Shown here one piece after another: positions 5,553-6,350 of a stretch of 6,350 bases of DNA; position 1 is the first letter of the stretch, and each line of letters begins with the position of its first letter. This stretch comes from Bryobacteraceae bacterium (GTDB lineage: Bacteria > Acidobacteriota > Terriglobia > Bryobacterales > Bryobacteraceae). Made by a program: the position numbers and the translations under genes. The stretch covers positions 1-6,350 of the forward strand of contig JANXXV010000261.1 in assembly GCA_025350445.1 (NCBI GenBank). Reading direction: 5' to 3'. Below the pieces are notes generated by a model, which saw only the letters and a list, made by a program, of their open reading frames with translations, was not told where the DNA came from and did no database searches.

Positions 5553-6350
5553 TTACCGTTTCAGGGGGTCCTCCACCCAGGGTGGAGTGGCGCACAAGTA
5601 ACGAGCCATATGCGGCTCCAATTCAGCCATCTTTTCCTTCATTTCCCAGGCAATTTGACGGTAACTGAAATGGCCTTTTACACCGCTTCGCAGCCGCGAG
5701 ATATACTCCGCTTCGGCGAAGTCCATCTTGAACAAAAATCGCGACTTGGCTGCGAATGGCAACAGGAACTGCGATCCCGGCGCGGGCAACGCATTTATTA
5801 CCGCAAACGCGCTGTCCAACGCCGCCTTGTAGAAATCAGCCAAACCCGCCTCCGCAATGCCTGCCGGAGTGGCGTATCCCAAATCTACCGAATAGCTCTG
5901 TCGAAATTGCTGGCAACGCCGGTGGCGGTGCATATCGCGGTAGGCGCCAATATCCATCACCATGTCGTATGCGTACAACCCGCCGCGGAAACTTCGAAGC
6001 AATTCGTCACGGCTGGTACGTGATTTGACCGCGACGTCCAATACTTCGGTACGCCGCTCGGCGCTCCAGCTCGAAACGGTCTCGAAAAGCTGACGATACG
6101 GGCGATCTGTCACGGTATACAGCAGCGTAGCTGCGATCTCGGAAAGCGTATCGGTGGAGCGCATCAGATCCATGCTCTCGGGTTTCGTTTTCGCCGCAGG
6201 CGGCAGGTTCTGCGCCGCCCATAGCTTTAAATCCAACCTCGATTGGAGTGCGTGCCTGTCCACATCCACGTATTTGGCGAGAGTCGGGGCAATTGGCTCC
6301 GTTTCGTTTTTCGGGTCCCATGGGCAGTTAGGGGGAGCGGCGCACGCGGC
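5553..6350 (-). CDS. ThyX-like protein, C-terminal part (N-terminus beyond the window)
   Basis: The frame is open to the right edge without a stop, leaving 265 C-terminal residues. A GTG at 6269 exists, but the frame continues upstream of it (CPWDPKNETEPIAPTLAKYV), so the real start is probably outside. The order of elements resembles flavin-dependent thymidylate synthase (ThyX), which makes dTMP from dUMP using FAD, NADPH and methylene-tetrahydrofolate: a helical region, GAYRDMHRHRRCQQFRQSYS (visible residues 135-154) at the place of the RHR signature, then FLLPFAAKSRFLFKMD and AEYISRLRSGVKGHFSYRQIAWEM like the closing substrate-binding part. The signature RHRxxSxNExSxRY is kept only as RHR plus one Ser, so this domain may not be catalytic. 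A longer protein with two ThyX-like halves, the second degenerate, is one possibility, but the first half is not seen. It is separated by 174 nt from the sortase block and is probably an unrelated neighbour. Confidence 0.7.
   Translation of the reverse strand, partial: AACAAPPNCPWDPKNETEPIAPTLAKYVDVDRHALQSRLDLKLWAAQNLPPAAKTKPESMDLMRSTDTLSEIAATLLYTVTDRPYRQLFETVSSWSAERRTEVLDVAVKSRTSRDELLRSFRGGLYAYDMVMDIGAYRDMHRHRRCQQFRQSYSVDLGYATPAGIAEAGLADFYKAALDSAFAVINALPAPGSQFLLPFAAKSRFLFKMDFAEAEYISRLRSGVKGHFSYRQIAWEMKEKMAELEPHMARYLCATPPWVEDPLKR
5571..5587. repeat. Inverted repeat in the last codons of the ThyX-like gene
   Basis: CTCCACCCTGGGTGGAG on the minus strand is a near-complete palindrome able to form a 7-bp stem with a 3-nt loop. 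It encodes part of TPPWVED just before the stop and lacks a following T-run. A terminator role is doubtful; it may simply reflect coding sequence. Confidence 0.35.

Noticed and set aside
5521..5601. Small plus-strand frame (26 codons) with AAGGAG just before its ATG
   Set aside because: The ribosome-binding sequence is only 2 nt from the ATG, the frame runs antisense into the ThyX-like gene and the peptide has no notable features.
5553..6269. Treating GTG at 6269 as the true start of the ThyX-like gene
   Set aside because: The frame has no stop between 6269 and the right edge and no clear ribosome-binding site was seen there, so truncation by the window is more likely.
6007..6321. A 104-codon minus-strand frame at the right edge
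   Set aside because: It is a different frame over the same strand as the ThyX-like gene, which is open to the edge and has family-like sequence.

Overview
The window is a GC-rich bacterial segment in which every gene I can support lies on the minus strand. The lineage looks like Acidobacteriota (Solibacter/Bryobacter-like). This is inferred mainly from the VWA protein, whose architecture matches the VWFA-related family that is greatly expanded in that phylum, and from a small secreted protein whose body resembles an acidobacterial uncharacterised family. No rRNA, tRNA, CRISPR array, insertion sequence or integrase is visible.

Layout in the direction of transcription (right to left). (1) 6350-5553: the C-terminal part of a protein resembling flavin-dependent thymidylate synthase (ThyX), cut by the right edge, with a degenerate signature motif. 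(2) 5552-5379: a 174-nt intergenic region with a candidate sigma-54 (-24/-12) promoter, a 5'-UTR hairpin and a strong Shine-Dalgarno. (3) 5378-4662: a secreted protein with a Pro/Ala-rich stalk and a C-terminal sorting signal (LPKTA, hydrophobic helix, basic tail). (4) A 107-nt gap holding a 9-bp-stem hairpin. (5) 4554-3556: a secreted VWA-domain protein with an intact MIDAS. (6) 3559-2855: a class D-like sortase overlapping the VWA gene by ATGA. (7) 2829-2233: an ECF sigma factor, about 25 nt after the sortase. (8) 2233 to beyond base 1: a very large membrane anti-sigma-like protein with a zinc-finger anti-sigma motif, one TM helix, a FecR domain and a long DUF3352-like periplasmic part. It overlaps the sigma gene by 1 nt (TAATG) and is cut by the left edge.

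The main interest is the contiguous five-gene block: sortase substrate, VWA protein, sortase, ECF sigma, zinc-finger/FecR regulator. It reads as a self-contained surface-attachment module in a presumably diderm bacterium, with a candidate sigma-54 promoter in front and its own ECF sigma/anti-sigma pair behind. The gene-level calls are well supported. The functional link between the sortase part and the sigma part is inferred from spacing and order only.
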